Shown here: piece by piece, positions 53,823 to 64,000 of the stretch
Numbering within the stretch: position 1 is the stretch's first letter
Layout: each line of letters opens with the position of its first letter
NCBI RefSeq assembly: GCF_023652955.1
Contig: NZ_JAKLOY010000006.1
Span: 62,001-126,000 of the forward strand
Length of the DNA stretch: 64,000 nt
Reading direction: 5' to 3'
Origin: Geomonas sp. Red32
Lineage (GTDB): Bacteria; Desulfobacterota; Desulfuromonadia; Geobacterales; Geobacteraceae
Notes under the pieces: model-generated
The model's database searches: none
What the model was told of the DNA's origin: nothing
Seen by the model: only the letters and a program-made list of their open reading frames with translations
Program-made: the position numbers and the translations under genes

Positions 53823-56800
53823 GATCACCTCCGCCAGCGTGCCCCGCCTGCAGCTCCTTTTCCAATCTCTCGTCCAGCGTGTGTTTCACCGGAAGCTTGG
53901 TCCGTACCAGCGAATAGATCACCGGCACCACGAAAAGCGTCACTACGGTGGCCACCAGGAGGCCGCCGATTACCGCTCTGCCTAAGGGGGCATTCTGCTC
54001 ACCGGCCTCACCAAGAGCCAGCGCCATCGGGAGCATCCCGATTATCATCGCCAGCGCCGTCATCAAGACCGGTCTCAGCCTGGTTTTACCGGCCTCCAGT
54101 GCCGCCTCCGCCGGTGAGACGTTCTTTTCTACCCGCAGGTCGTTGGCGAAACTCACCATCAGGATGGAGTTGGAGGTGGCAATGCCGACTGCCATGATCG
54201 AGCCCATCAAGGATTCCACGTTGATAGTCGTGCCGGTGAGGGCCAGCATCCAGAGGATCCCGAGCAGGGCCCCCGGCACCGCCATCATGATGATGAAGGG
54301 ATCGAGCCAGGACTGGAAGAGGACCACCATGAGGAAGTAATCCAGGAGGATGGCGAGCATCAGGCCGAGGGCGAGGCTTTTGAACGATTCGGTCATCACC
54401 TCATTCTGCCCCCGCAGGGTTATCTTCATCCCGGCCGGGAGCCGCCCCAGCTTCGTTATCGCCTTCCTTATCTCCTTGGCCACCGATCCGAGGTCCCGCC
54501 CCTCCACGCTCCCTTCCACATCCAGCACGCGTTGCACCGTGTAGTGGGTGATGTTTTCGGCACTGACCCGGTGGGTTACCTCGGCGAGGTTTCCGAGCGG
54601 CTGGGCCGGGGCCTGCGGCGGGGCCGAGAGATCCGGCGTGGGAAGCGGCTGCAGGACTGCGGTTTGGGACGGGGTCACCGGCATTCCGAGCAGCGACTCC
54701 ATGCTGTTCAGGTATTGGCGGGGAACCTGGACCGCCACCGTGTAGTTGACGTTGTTGGCGGGGTTGAGGAAGAAGGAGGGGGCGAAGAGGACGCTGGTGG
54801 AGAGGGAGACGAGGGCGCTGGTAGCCACGTCCCGCTCGCTCATGCCGAGTTGGGCGGCCCGGGCGCGGTCGACATTCACCTGGAGGGTCGGGTAGTCGAG
54901 GACCTGGTTGATATGAACGTCGGCCATCCCGGCGATGCTCTTCATGGCGTCGCGCAGCTTCACCGCGTACGGATACGAGCGGGAAAGATCGGCCCCTTCG
55001 ATCTGCACGTCGATGGGGGCGGCGAGGCCGAAGTTGAGCACCTGGGTCACGATGTCGGCACTCTGGAAATAGAAACGGGAGCCGGGGAATTCGCCGGGAA
55101 GGGTGCGCCTGATTTTGTTGCGATACTCGGAGGTTGGGGCGTGGCCCTTCTTGAGGGAGATGAGGATTTCCGCGTCCATCCCGCCGATGTTTTCCGTCTG
55201 CACGAAGACGAGGTTGTAGAAGGTCGGGACCCCGATCATGTCGTTGATGGTGTCGATCTCGTCGGCCGGTATCAGCTGGCGGATCCGTTGCTCGACCTGC
55301 TCGACCAGCACCTCGGTTTCCTCAATCCTGGTCCCCGAGGGGGCGCGCAGGTGGAGTTTCATGATGCCCGCGTCGACATCGGGGAAGAAGTCGGTGCCGA
55401 CCACGAAGAGAAGGCCGGAGCTGATGAGGCCGATCAGGAGGGCGATGAGGATGGTGAAGCATCGATGATGCAGGACGGCGGCCAGCAGGGCGGCATAGCC
55501 GTCACGGAAGCGGTCGAAGCCGCGTTCGCGTTTCTCGTTGGCTCGGCGGATGAAACGGGCGGCCTTTGACTTGGTGCGGGACCAGCGTCTACCCCCATCC
55601 TCACCCTGTCCCTCCCCTTGAAGGGGAGGGGACCCTACTCGAGACGGCGTCGGCTCGATTCGAGAGGGAACGGGCTCATGTTGAGAGGAAGCGGGTTCGG
55701 GGTGCGTCATCTCCTCTGGCGTGTGAGTGTCGTCGTCGAGGGCGTGAACCTGCTCGCTCGGGGTATGGTCCGGCTCTTCACGATGGCCAGGCTCCGGCGC
55801 CCCGTTGCGCCCTTTCTCGTGCTCGCCGGCCAGCAGCATGCGCGCGAGCACGGGGACCAGGGTGCGGGAGAGGAGGTAGGAGGCGAGCATGGCGGCTACC
55901 ACGGCGAAGGCGAGCGGGGTGAAGAGATAGCGCGACGGCCCGTAGAGAAGGACCACCGGAAAGAAGACGATGCAGATGGAAAGGGTGGCGACGATAGCCG
56001 GGACGGCAATCTGCTGGGCGGAATCCATCACCGCCAGCGTGGTCGGCTTGTTCATCGCGAAGTTCCGGTGGATGTTTTCCACCTCGACCGTGGCGTCATC
56101 CACCAGCATCCCGATGGCGAGCGCGAGCCCCCCGAGCGTCATGATGTTGATGGACTGCCCCGCCAGGTTCAGCGCGATCACCGCGAAGAATATGGCCAGC
56201 GGGATCGAGCTCGCGACTACGATCATCGACCGCCAGCTCCCCAGGAAGAAGAGGATCATCAGCGAAACCAGTATGGAGGCGAGGAGGGCTTCCCTGATGA
56301 CGTTGGTCACCGCCCCCCGCACGAATACCGACTGGTCGAAGTCGAGCTTCAGTTCCAACCCTTGCGGGGCGGCCTGCCGGATGGAAGGGAGAGCTGCGCG
56401 GGTGGCGTCGACCACGGCAAGCGTCGAGGCGTCGGCGTGCTTCAGGATGGCCAGGTAGGTCGCGCGCCGGCCGTTGCCCCGCACCACGTTGATCTGCTCG
56501 GCGAAACTGTCGGAGACCTTGGCCACGTCCCCGATGTACACCGGTGCGTTGCCGACGACCTTGATCGGTATCGAGGCGAACTGTTCCACCAGTCTCGGGC
56601 TGGAGTTGAGGGTGACGTTGTATTCGAGCCCACCCATGCGGGCGGTGCCGGCCGGGATGATGACGTTGGAGGACTGGAGCGCGCTGACCACGTCGGCGGG
56701 TGAGAGCCCCCGGGCAGAGAGCGCGGCGGGGTTGACGTCGATCATGATCTGGCGGCTTTTCCCCCCGAACGGGGCCGGCGTCGACAGTCCCGGGATGGTG

Positions 56801-57300
56801 AAGAGCCGTACCCTGATGAAGTTGAGCCCGTAGTCGAATATCTTCTCTTCCGGAAGTGTCTTGCTGTAGGCGGTGAGCTGGGCCACCGGGACGTTGGAGG
56901 CGTTGTACTGGACGATGACCGGCGGCTGCATTCCGGGCGGGGCGATGCGTAGAAGGGTGTTGGATACTGAGGCGATCTGGGAGATGGCGGCCCCGATTTC
57001 GGTTCCCGGCTGGAAGTAGATCTTCAGCATCCCGATGCCGGGGATCGATTCGGACTCGATGCGCGAGATGCCGTTGACCGTGGTGGAATAGGCGCGCTCG
57101 CTGATGAGCACCACCCGCCGTTCCATGTCTTCCGGGGAAAGCCCGGGATAGTTCCAGGCGACGGCAACCACCGGGATATCGATCACCGGAAAGATGTCGA
57201 TGATCATACGGCTGGCGGAAAGCGCGCCCAGAACCAGGATCAACAGTGCCATCACGGCAACGGTGTACGGGCGCCGAAGCGCCAGGCGCACTATCCACAT
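53806..57300 (-). CDS. RND-family efflux pump inner-membrane subunit
   Basis: An 1164-residue AcrB/HAE1-like pump with twelve membrane helices in two halves. The proton-relay region contains GLALAIGMLVDDATVEVENI with the paired aspartates. VVLISERAYSTTVNGISRIESES and the matching second-half segments form the porter domain. Between the halves, residues about 485-595 are an unusually long hydrophilic linker rich in Pro, Glu, His and Ser. Part of it (SPPLQGEGQGEDGG) is the translation of a G/C repeat inserted in frame. ATG at 57300 is preferred since GGAG lies upstream; TTG at 57330 is the longer alternative. Substrate unknown. Confidence 0.9.
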   Translation of the reverse strand: MWIVRLALRRPYTVAVMALLILVLGALSASRMIIDIFPVIDIPVVAVAWNYPGLSPEDMERRVVLISERAYSTTVNGISRIESESIPGIGMLKIYFQPGTEIGAAISQIASVSNTLLRIAPPGMQPPVIVQYNASNVPVAQLTAYSKTLPEEKIFDYGLNFIRVRLFTIPGLSTPAPFGGKSRQIMIDVNPAALSARGLSPADVVSALQSSNVIIPAGTARMGGLEYNVTLNSSPRLVEQFASIPIKVVGNAPVYIGDVAKVSDSFAEQINVVRGNGRRATYLAILKHADASTLAVVDATRAALPSIRQAAPQGLELKLDFDQSVFVRGAVTNVIREALLASILVSLMILFFLGSWRSMIVVASSIPLAIFFAVIALNLAGQSINIMTLGGLALAIGMLVDDATVEVENIHRNFAMNKPTTLAVMDSAQQIAVPAIVATLSICIVFFPVVLLYGPSRYLFTPLAFAVVAAMLASYLLSRTLVPVLARMLLAGEHEKGRNGAPEPGHREEPDHTPSEQVHALDDDTHTPEEMTHPEPASSQHEPVPSRIEPTPSRVGSPPLQGEGQGEDGGRRWSRTKSKAARFIRRANEKRERGFDRFRDGYAALLAAVLHHRCFTILIALLIGLISSGLLFVVGTDFFPDVDAGIMKLHLRAPSGTRIEETEVLVEQVEQRIRQLIPADEIDTINDMIGVPTFYNLVFVQTENIGGMDAEILISLKKGHAPTSEYRNKIRRTLPGEFPGSRFYFQSADIVTQVLNFGLAAPIDVQIEGADLSRSYPYAVKLRDAMKSIAGMADVHINQVLDYPTLQVNVDRARAAQLGMSERDVATSALVSLSTSVLFAPSFFLNPANNVNYTVAVQVPRQYLNSMESLLGMPVTPSQTAVLQPLPTPDLSAPPQAPAQPLGNLAEVTHRVSAENITHYTVQRVLDVEGSVEGRDLGSVAKEIRKAITKLGRLPAGMKITLRGQNEVMTESFKSLALGLMLAILLDYFLMVVLFQSWLDPFIIMMAVPGALLGILWMLALTGTTINVESLMGSIMAVGIATSNSILMVSFANDLRVEKNVSPAEAALEAGKTRLRPVLMTALAMIIGMLPMALALGEAGEQNAPLGRAVIGGLLVATVVTLFVVPVIYSLVRTKLPVKHTLDERLEKELQAGHAGGGDHGGKE
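55595..55636. repeat. G/C-rich repeat inside the RND pump gene, copy 10
   Basis: CACCCTGTCCCTCCCCTTGA and AGGGGAGGGGACC (55607-55634) match the second repeat type of the nif spacers. It is translated in frame within the linker between the two halves of the pump. Confidence 0.75.
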
Positions 57301-57632
57301 CCCAGGACTCTCCAGATAAGGTAAGTTCAATCAGGGCACGAAAAAAGCTTACCATACCGGTGCCGGCGCGTTGCCCCATTCTTGACTACGGCGGCTGGAG
57401 TGTTAAAAGGTTTTAAATTGGCAATCCGGCGAAAAGAAAGGGGAAATGCTGGATGCGGGCGAGAGCGATCCGGTCAGCGTTCCACAGGGGTAGAAGGAAT
57501 ACCGGCACACCCCGGCAGGATAGAGTCTTGCCTTGGATGGGCACCAGGACCAGGCAGCCGTCCCGGCGGTGGCCGATCAGGTTCCGCTGGCACCGGAGGA
57601 TGGTGCGGGCGGGGAAAAGGAGATACGTCAAC
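57301..57632. other. Divergent intergenic region
   Basis: This 332-base region separates the RND pump (minus) from a flavin-binding-fold gene (plus). It contains an AT-rich patch (57399-57418, TGTTAAAAGGTTTTAAATTG) that could hold promoters for one or both genes, but no confident -35/-10 pair was identified. The open frame on the plus strand (57453 onward) is arginine-rich shadow and is not called. Confidence 0.4.
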
Positions 57633-58028
57633 ATGATAACCCAGGAGATCAAACAGTTCGCCGAGTCGGCCGGTCATGCCTTTGTCGCCACTTCCGACGC
57701 CCGCGGCAATCCCCACCTCGCGGCCGGCCGGGACGTCACGGTTCCGGCACCCAACCGGCTGGTTTTCGAGGATTGGTTCTGCCCGATGACCATGCAGAAT
57801 CTCCAGGAGAACCCGAAGATCGCGGTGGCGATCGTCGACCCGGCGACCGGCAACGGGTTCCAATTCGTGGGGCGGGTGGAGAAGACCGAGGAGACCGCCG
57901 TGCTGGATGGGTTTCTCCCCGGGACCGAGCCTCCGGGGCTGCCCCAGGTGCAGTGGAGGCTCGAAATCTGGGTGGAGAGCGTGCTTTCCTTTACCGCTGA
58001 GGGGCACTCCGACCGGCCACTTGGGTAG
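57633..58028 (+). CDS. Pyridoxamine 5'-phosphate oxidase-family (FMN-binding fold) protein
   Basis: A 131-residue split-barrel protein. GHAFVATSDARGNPHLAAGRDV is the typical strand-turn-strand of the family, NLQENPKIAVAIVDPATGNGFQFVGRVE covers the flavin-contact strands, and the C-terminus forms the last strand. Such small members bind FMN, F420 or haem and reduce or sense unknown substrates. GGAGAT precedes the ATG at 57633 with wide spacing. Its 3' end overlaps the convergent small gene by 38 bases. Confidence 0.8.
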   Translation: MITQEIKQFAESAGHAFVATSDARGNPHLAAGRDVTVPAPNRLVFEDWFCPMTMQNLQENPKIAVAIVDPATGNGFQFVGRVEKTEETAVLDGFLPGTEPPGLPQVQWRLEIWVESVLSFTAEGHSDRPLG

Positions 58029-58221
58029 CCCGGAAGGTCGTGTCCGGTTTGCCGATCAATTCATGGGCCTTGGGGATGTCCTCCTCGGCCACCTCTATCT
58101 CGCCGGCGAAACCGGAGCCTGACTTGGCGGCGGTGACGAAAAATTCGATACCTCCCTTTCTCAATATCTCCTCAACGCGGGCAAGATCCCGTTCATCCTT
58201 CGGATCGTAGAACCGTGACAT
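57991..58221 (-). CDS. Small conserved-looking protein, DUF2007-like
   Basis: A 76-residue protein beginning MSRFYDPKDERDLARVEEIL. The pattern of a helix, KGGIEFFV strand, GFAGEIEVAEEDIPKAHELI and basic tail is similar to the small DUF2007 signal-transducing-like family, but this is a weak match made by eye. GGGAGG lies 8 bases before the ATG at 58221. The frame is open far upstream but only as a shadow of ctaB. It is convergent with, and overlaps, the FMN-fold gene. Confidence 0.65.
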   Translation of the reverse strand: MSRFYDPKDERDLARVEEILRKGGIEFFVTAAKSGSGFAGEIEVAEEDIPKAHELIGKPDTTFRATQVAGRSAPQR

Positions 58222-58367
58222 GATTTTTCCTCCCTGCTTCGTATATTCCCTCATGACTGGATGCTTCCTTTCAGGGTGTTGAACAACAACCTCTACCCTA
58301 TAAGTTTGCCAAAAAATGCCCGCTCCGTTCCATGGTATTTTCACCAATGAGAGGGTACGGATGCTGG

Positions 58368-59270
58368 TCAGAGGCAGTGGCCGGCAATCACCAGGAGGAA
58401 GATAAGTAGCAGGTAAGCGATGGACATCCTGAAAGGGGCGGGCGAAACAGGGCCAACTGAGAGGACGCGGTAGCAAACGAGGTAGTAGAAGAGGGTGACT
58501 GCGAAGGAAGCGGTCAGGAAGGAGAGACTGAAAGCGCCGCTTTTGTAAAGGATGAAAAGGGCGGGGAAGAGTGCGGCAACTCCGAGATAGATACAGCCTG
58601 CGGTAAAGGGGATCCCTTTTGCAACAGGGAGGACGGGAATGCGGGCGGTGCGGTACTGGTCGAGGTGCGCGAGGGAAAGAAGCCAGAAATGCGGAGGTTG
58701 CCAGACCACCATAACCAGGAAGAGTGCCAAGGCGGCGGAATTGATGGCAGGCGAAACCGCGCTCTGGCCGATGAGGACCGGCAGCGCCCCGGGAACGATA
58801 CCAAAAAGGGCTCCCCACGGGGTTCTCCGCTTCAGAAACACCGTGTAATGAAAGGCGTAACCGGCCGAGGCTGCGACGAGGAGTAGCGTGGTGAGAGGAT
58901 TCAGGGTGGCGGCGGAGATGGCTATCGCTGTCAGGGCCAGGGCGAAGGCCCAGGAGAGCGCTCTGCCGCTACCTACGCACCTGAGCGCCTCGCTCCTTTT
59001 GGAGACCCGCTCCATCTCTTCGTCCATAGCGCGATCGAGGACATTGTTGACGACGGCAGCGGCGGTGGACATGAGGAACAGGCTCGTCAGGCAGGATACG
59101 GCAATCTCCCCCTGCGGCGGCCCGTGGGCAGCGGTCACCATGCCGGTGAATCCGGCGAGGGTCAGCGCCGCCGCAATCGCGGGCTTCCCCACCCGCAGCA
59201 GGGCGAGCAACAAGGCGGCGGGCGCGGCCTCCTTTACGGGGATGCCGTTATGCTCCGCCGCCTTTATCAC
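58368..59270 (-). CDS. ctaB: Protohaem IX farnesyltransferase (haem O synthase)
   Basis: A 300-residue UbiA-family prenyltransferase with eight or nine membrane helices. NNVLDRAMDEEMERVSKR near 78-95 is the first Asp-rich farnesyl-diphosphate motif, and VVWQPPHFWLLSLAHLDQYRTARIPVLP is diagnostic of CtaB/CyoE. It adds a farnesyl group to haem B to make haem O. Its start overlaps the CtaA gene by 4 bases, and the two supply haem A to the caa3 oxidase genes upstream on the same strand. Confidence 0.92.
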   Translation of the reverse strand: MIKAAEHNGIPVKEAAPAALLLALLRVGKPAIAAALTLAGFTGMVTAAHGPPQGEIAVSCLTSLFLMSTAAAVVNNVLDRAMDEEMERVSKRSEALRCVGSGRALSWAFALALTAIAISAATLNPLTTLLLVAASAGYAFHYTVFLKRRTPWGALFGIVPGALPVLIGQSAVSPAINSAALALFLVMVVWQPPHFWLLSLAHLDQYRTARIPVLPVAKGIPFTAGCIYLGVAALFPALFILYKSGAFSLSFLTASFAVTLFYYLVCYRVLSVGPVSPAPFRMSIAYLLLIFLLVIAGHCL

Positions 59271-60130
59271 GGAAGGGGCTCGACCTGGTCCCGGATCTGG
59301 AGGAGCCAGGCCCGCAGTCCCAGGCCGATGATCGTCATGGTCATGGCGAGATGGAGGGCTGTTACCGGGTAGCTGAGGCCGGAGAGGACGGTGGCAGCAC
59401 CCAGGCCGATCTGGATGGCCACCAGGATGGTCAGCGTGAGGAGGGTGCCGCGTCTTGCTTTCAGCGCCCGTTCCTTCAAGGAGTAGAGGTAGAGGGTAAA
59501 GACGGTCAGGAAGGTGGCGGCTGCGACCACGCGGTGGGTGAAGTGGGTCGCGACCGGCCGGTCCCAGACGACCGGAATCAAGGTCCCCTGGCAGGTGGGG
59601 AAGTCGGGGCAGGCGAGCCCCGAAGCGGAGTGCCTGAGGTAGGCGCCCAATGACGCCTGGGCGTAGACGAGAATCAGCAAGGAGAAGAGAGCCCCAGCGT
59701 AGCCGCTCAATGACATCTCGACGGGAGCCCCATCGCCGTCACAGATGGCCATGAAGAGGACCAGCATGAAGATGGCCAGCCCGATCATGAAGTGGACGGT
59801 AGTCACCTGGACGGGAAGCCCCAGGCCGACCACCAGGGCGCCCAAGAGGATCTCCAGCGCGATGAGCCCCACCGCGGTGATCGGTATCGCCTTGGTGAAC
59901 CCGTGGTAACTCGACATGCGCTGGCGGGCCAGGATCACCAGCGTGACGGTAGCCAGTGCGGCGATCACGCGGTGCAGAAACTCCATCCATACGTCCACCC
60001 GCAGGGGAGGGAGGAACTTCCCTTGGCAAAGCGGCCAGTCCGGGCACGCCAATCCCGCCTGCATCCCGGCCACCAGGTTTCCCCAGATGAGCAGAAGGAA
60101 GAAAAGTCCGGCCGTCACTCTACCAAGCAT
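59267..60130 (-). CDS. ctaA: Haem A synthase
   Basis: A 287-residue membrane protein with eight helices in two similar halves. Each half has the loop ACPDWPLCQG or ACPDFPTCQG with a cysteine pair, and haem-binding histidines follow in EFLHRVIAA, TTVHFMIG, FTHRVVAA and LHLAMT. This is the Cox15/CtaA pattern. It oxidises the haem O methyl group to formyl, giving haem A. It lies 74 bases downstream of a DoxX gene in the oxidase cluster. Confidence 0.92.
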   Translation of the reverse strand: MLGRVTAGLFFLLLIWGNLVAGMQAGLACPDWPLCQGKFLPPLRVDVWMEFLHRVIAALATVTLVILARQRMSSYHGFTKAIPITAVGLIALEILLGALVVGLGLPVQVTTVHFMIGLAIFMLVLFMAICDGDGAPVEMSLSGYAGALFSLLILVYAQASLGAYLRHSASGLACPDFPTCQGTLIPVVWDRPVATHFTHRVVAAATFLTVFTLYLYSLKERALKARRGTLLTLTILVAIQIGLGAATVLSGLSYPVTALHLAMTMTIIGLGLRAWLLQIRDQVEPLP

Positions 60131-60162
60131 GTGGCACCTCCGTCGGTGGCTTTAAGATGGTT

Positions 60163-60201
60163 TCTCCCTCGCCCCATCAGGGGGGAGAGGGCCCGGGTGA
60201 C
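60163..60201. repeat. G/C-rich repeat, copy 11
   Basis: CTCCCTCGCCCCATCAGGGG followed by GGAGAGGGCCCGGGTGAC, an imperfect inverted repeat of the second type in the spacer between the DoxX and ctaA genes. Confidence 0.55.
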
Positions 60202-60204
60202 ATT

Positions 60205-60675
60205 CTAGAGCCTGGCCCTTAACTCGTTTCTTTCGATCCGGCAGTCGATGATCCGGTCGATCGACCATTTGCCCGCGCCACCGATCAGGATGGCGAGACT
60301 CATGGCGATGACCAGCAGGTGGTACTCGAACCCTTCGCCGGCCTGCTTGCCGCCCCAGTTCATGAAAAAGCCGTTGGGCCAGTGGACGAGGATGATCGCG
60401 CCTACCATGTCGCAGAGGATCCCGAAGGCGGCGATCCTGCTCAAAAAGCCCACGATGAGCCCGATGGCCCCCAGCGATTCGGCCAGTATCACCAGCACCG
60501 CCAGGGCGGCCGGGATGTGCATCTGGGTCGTGAACATGGCGAGCGCTTTGGAGAAGCCAGGCCCCCCAAACCACCCGAGAACCTTCTGGGCTCCGTGGGG
60601 AAAGAAGACCAGCCCGAGGCCGATCCGCACGATGAACTTTGCCAGGCAGTCGTCCGTTGCAAAGATCCGGTTCAT
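60205..60675 (-). CDS. DoxX-family membrane protein
   Basis: A 156-residue protein with four membrane helices. RIGLGLVFFPHGAQKVLGWFGG opens the domain, LAESLGAIGLIVGFLSRIAA follows, and HWPNGFFMNWGGKQAGEGFEYHLL is the conserved loop of the DoxX/DoxD group. Family members have been linked to thiosulfate:quinone oxidoreductase and to oxidative stress at the membrane. Its location between oxidase subunit IV and ctaA suggests a link to respiration, but the exact role is open. Confidence 0.87.
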   Translation of the reverse strand: MNRIFATDDCLAKFIVRIGLGLVFFPHGAQKVLGWFGGPGFSKALAMFTTQMHIPAALAVLVILAESLGAIGLIVGFLSRIAAFGILCDMVGAIILVHWPNGFFMNWGGKQAGEGFEYHLLVIAMSLAILIGGAGKWSIDRIIDCRIERNELRARL

Positions 60676-60692
60676 GGCGTTCCCCTTAGCAG

Positions 60693-60956
60693 TTAACGGG
60701 TCATGGTGTCGCTCAAGGTGCCGATGATGATTAGCGCCAGGAACAGCAGGGGAAACAGCGCGAAACCGATCACCAGCTTGATCTCGTGGCGAAGATGCAT
60801 GAAGTAAAGCCCCACCAGGGTTGCCTTGGTGGAGGCTATGACGAGCGCAACGGCCGCATTCCAGAGACCGAGGTTCAGGAAGGAGACGCCAACGGTGGCT
60901 CCGGTCAGCACGATGAGCGCTATCCAGACCATCACGTAACTTTTGTAGTAAGCCAT
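60693..60956 (-). CDS. ctaF: Cytochrome c oxidase subunit IV (caa3 type)
   Basis: An 87-residue protein with three membrane helices (about 6-28, 34-54 and 60-82). KATLVGLYFMHLRHE is characteristic of bacterial cytochrome oxidase subunit IV of the CtaF/CoxD kind. GAGGTGACT lies just before the ATG at 60956. It follows subunit III with a spacing of 7 bases. Confidence 0.88.
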   Translation of the reverse strand: MAYYKSYVMVWIALIVLTGATVGVSFLNLGLWNAAVALVIASTKATLVGLYFMHLRHEIKLVIGFALFPLLFLALIIIGTLSDTMTR

Positions 60957-60963
60957 AGTCACC

Positions 60964-61534
60964 TCACCCGATCAGATAGAGCAGCGGGAACAGGTAGATC
61001 CAGACCAGGTCGACGAAGTGCCAGTACAGCCCGGTTATCTCGACCGGAGTATGATAGTCGGCGGAAAAGCGGTTGCGCTGCCCCTGCACCACCAGATACA
61101 GCATCACGCACATCCCGAAAATGACATGGAGGCCATGGAGGCCGGTCATGACGAAGTAGAGGCCGAAAAAGAGGTTGCTGCCCGGATAGAGGCCGCGGGC
61201 GAAGTCCTCGGTCCACTCCATGTATTTGATCGCGAGAAAGGCGGCCGCCAGCACCAGGGTGAGGACGATCCCCGCCTGCATAAGCCGCTTCTTCCCCTGC
61301 CTGATGGCTGCGATGGCCACCGCCATGCTGAGCGAGCTCGTCAAGAGGACCACCGTGTTGAGCGCTCCCAGGAGCCGGTTAAGCTTCAGGTGCTCCTGGT
61401 GAAAGAGGTCCGGATAGGTGATCCTGAACACCGTGTAGGCCGTGAAGAGGCCGCCGAACAGGAGGAGTTCGGTCGCCAGGAAGGTCCAGATCCCCAGCCG
61501 TGCCGCTACCGGCGCGCCTTTGCCCGCCTTTTCC

Positions 61535-61545
<11 letters not shown>
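60964..61545 (-). CDS. ctaE: Cytochrome c oxidase subunit III
   Basis: A 193-residue protein with five membrane helices, as in short bacterial subunit III. LGIWTFLATELLLFGGLFTAY is the first helix with its conserved glutamate, LFFGLYFVMTGLHGLHVIFG the fourth, and YWHFVDLVWIYLFPLLYL the last. It stabilises subunit I and its proton uptake. Its start overlaps the end of the subunit I gene by 11 bases, showing translational coupling. Confidence 0.92.
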
Positions 61546-63133
<1,588 letters not shown>

Positions 63134-63150
63134 GAGTTACCTCGTCGGAA

Positions 63151-64000
63151 TCACTTAAGCGTCTTGATATAGGCGATGATCGCGGCGATGTCGTCGTCCT
63201 TCAAGGTGCTCTTGAAGGTCGGCATGATCGGCTGGAACCCCTTGACCACCTGCTCGTTCGGTTCGGTGATCGACTCCCGCAGGTACTCCTCGTCGGCCTT
63301 CACCTGCTTACCATCGGCGAGGGTGACGGTACTGCCGAAGACCCCTTTGAGCGTTGGGCCGACCTTGGCGCTCCCGTCGATGCTGTGGCAGCCGCCGCAG
63401 CCGCTGCTGTCGAAGAGCGCCTTCCCTTTGGCCTTCGGCGAGGCCCCGGCCGACTGCTGCTTCTGCTTTTCGCTCTGTTCCCAGGCGAGGTAATCGTTTT
63501 GCCCCATGACGGTGAGGGTGGCCCGCATGAGAGAGTGGCCGGTGCCGCAGTACTGGGAGCAGTAGATGTCGAAGGTCCCGATTCTTTTGGGGAGGAGCCA
63601 CAGGTAGGTGTAGCGCCCGGGGAGGACGTCCTGCTTTTGGCGGTAGTCGGGGATGAAGAGGCCATGGATCACGTCGCGCGAGGTCATGATGAGTTTGACC
63701 GGCTTGCCCACCGCCAGGTGGAGCTCGTTTGAGTAGGTGCGGCCGTCGGGGTACTTGAAGCTCCACTGGAACTGGGAGGCGGTCACCTGGACGTCGGTGG
63801 CTCCCGGGATTGGCGTCCGCATCTTGACGAAGATGATGACGCCGTAAGCGAAGATACCCACCAGCAGGAGGGAAGGGAGGACGATCCACACCACTTCCAG
63901 CCACTGCTTGCCGGTGATGTACGGCGTCTTGGCAGGCGGTTCCCCTTTCTTTCTCCGGTAGCGGACGGCGAAATAGATGAGGAGCCCCTGGGTCAGCACG
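63151..64000 (-). CDS. ctaC: Cytochrome c oxidase subunit II fused to cytochrome c, N-terminus cut by window edge
   Basis: At least 283 residues, running off the right edge. A membrane helix near the visible start is followed by the CuA domain with VQVTASQFQWSFKYPDG and the copper ligands in CSQYCGTGHSLM. The C-terminal part is a class I cytochrome c domain with CGGCH and the axial methionine in QPIMPTF. The CuA-plus-haem fusion marks a caa3-type oxidase that accepts electrons directly. The real start and probably the signal segment lie beyond the window. Confidence 0.92.
   Translation of the reverse strand, partial: VLTQGLLIYFAVRYRRKKGEPPAKTPYITGKQWLEVVWIVLPSLLLVGIFAYGVIIFVKMRTPIPGATDVQVTASQFQWSFKYPDGRTYSNELHLAVGKPVKLIMTSRDVIHGLFIPDYRQKQDVLPGRYTYLWLLPKRIGTFDIYCSQYCGTGHSLMRATLTVMGQNDYLAWEQSEKQKQQSAGASPKAKGKALFDSSGCGGCHSIDGSAKVGPTLKGVFGSTVTLADGKQVKADEEYLRESITEPNEQVVKGFQPIMPTFKSTLKDDDIAAIIAYIKTLK

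Overview
The window is a high-GC chromosomal segment of an anaerobic, nitrogen-fixing deltaproteobacterium, most likely a Geobacterales (Geobacter/Geomonas-type) species. The basis is a nifV/nifHDK/nifEN-fusion/nifX/ferredoxin cluster with sigma-54 promoters, a periplasmic pentaheme nitrite reductase of the calcium-free kind, a caa3-type oxidase, a hemerythrin-tailed chemoreceptor, a variant GGDEF protein and many short G/C-rich palindromic repeats between genes. This assignment is inferred from gene content, not from a marker gene. No rRNA, tRNA, CRISPR array, insertion sequence or phage gene was seen.

Region by region. 1-2628 (minus): a calcium/sodium antiporter cut by the left edge and a DUF3943 envelope protein. 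2855-9110 (plus): a fused acyl-ACP synthetase/ACP/acyltransferase, an MFS transporter, a SAM methyltransferase, then a promoter and an overlapping polysaccharide deacetylase/GT2 pair. 9349-20906 (plus): a tightly packed lipid or polyketide cluster with a SPASM-type radical SAM enzyme, LpxL-like acyltransferase, ACP, two B12-binding radical SAM enzymes, FabD-like transferase, hotdog thioesterase, FabG, a complete ketosynthase, a ketosynthase-like protein without its histidines, a FabZ-like protein without its catalytic histidine, a LolA-like carrier and a LolB-like lipoprotein. The gene set resembles aryl-polyene clusters, with radical SAM enzymes added and no ammonia-lyase seen. It is the best candidate here for an undescribed pathway. 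21253-23720: a two-component system. 23966-29869: a chemoreceptor, a shrunken PagL-like gene, a PerM-family permease and small envelope proteins. 30019-35501: a histidine kinase and an AttH-type ABC export operon.

35713-41984 (plus): NrfA, a Tat-exported superoxide reductase-like protein, a methyltransferase, a DUF1499 protein and an operon of a variant GGDEF protein with a lipoprotein. 42333-52536 (plus): nitrogen fixation genes. nifV and nifH each have a TGGCAC-N5-CTGCT sigma-54 promoter. The nifH leader carries a hairpin with an ANTAR-type hexaloop followed by an intrinsic terminator, which fits the antitermination control of nif genes known in Geobacter. Nearly every spacer of the nif cluster holds a palindromic repeat, and a related repeat lies inside the coding sequence of the next gene, an RND pump. 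52677-57300 (minus): the RND pump and its adaptor. 57633-58221: a small flavin-binding-fold protein and a small convergent gene. 58368-64000 (minus): haem A synthesis (ctaB, ctaA), a DoxX protein and caa3 oxidase subunits IV, III, I and II, with II cut by the right edge.

Together the genes describe a cell that fixes nitrogen, meets oxygen and nitrite at times (oxidase, superoxide reductase, NrfA, hemerythrin receptor), and makes and exports an unusual envelope lipid or polyketide. Many long open frames opposite real genes are artefacts of the high GC content and were left out.
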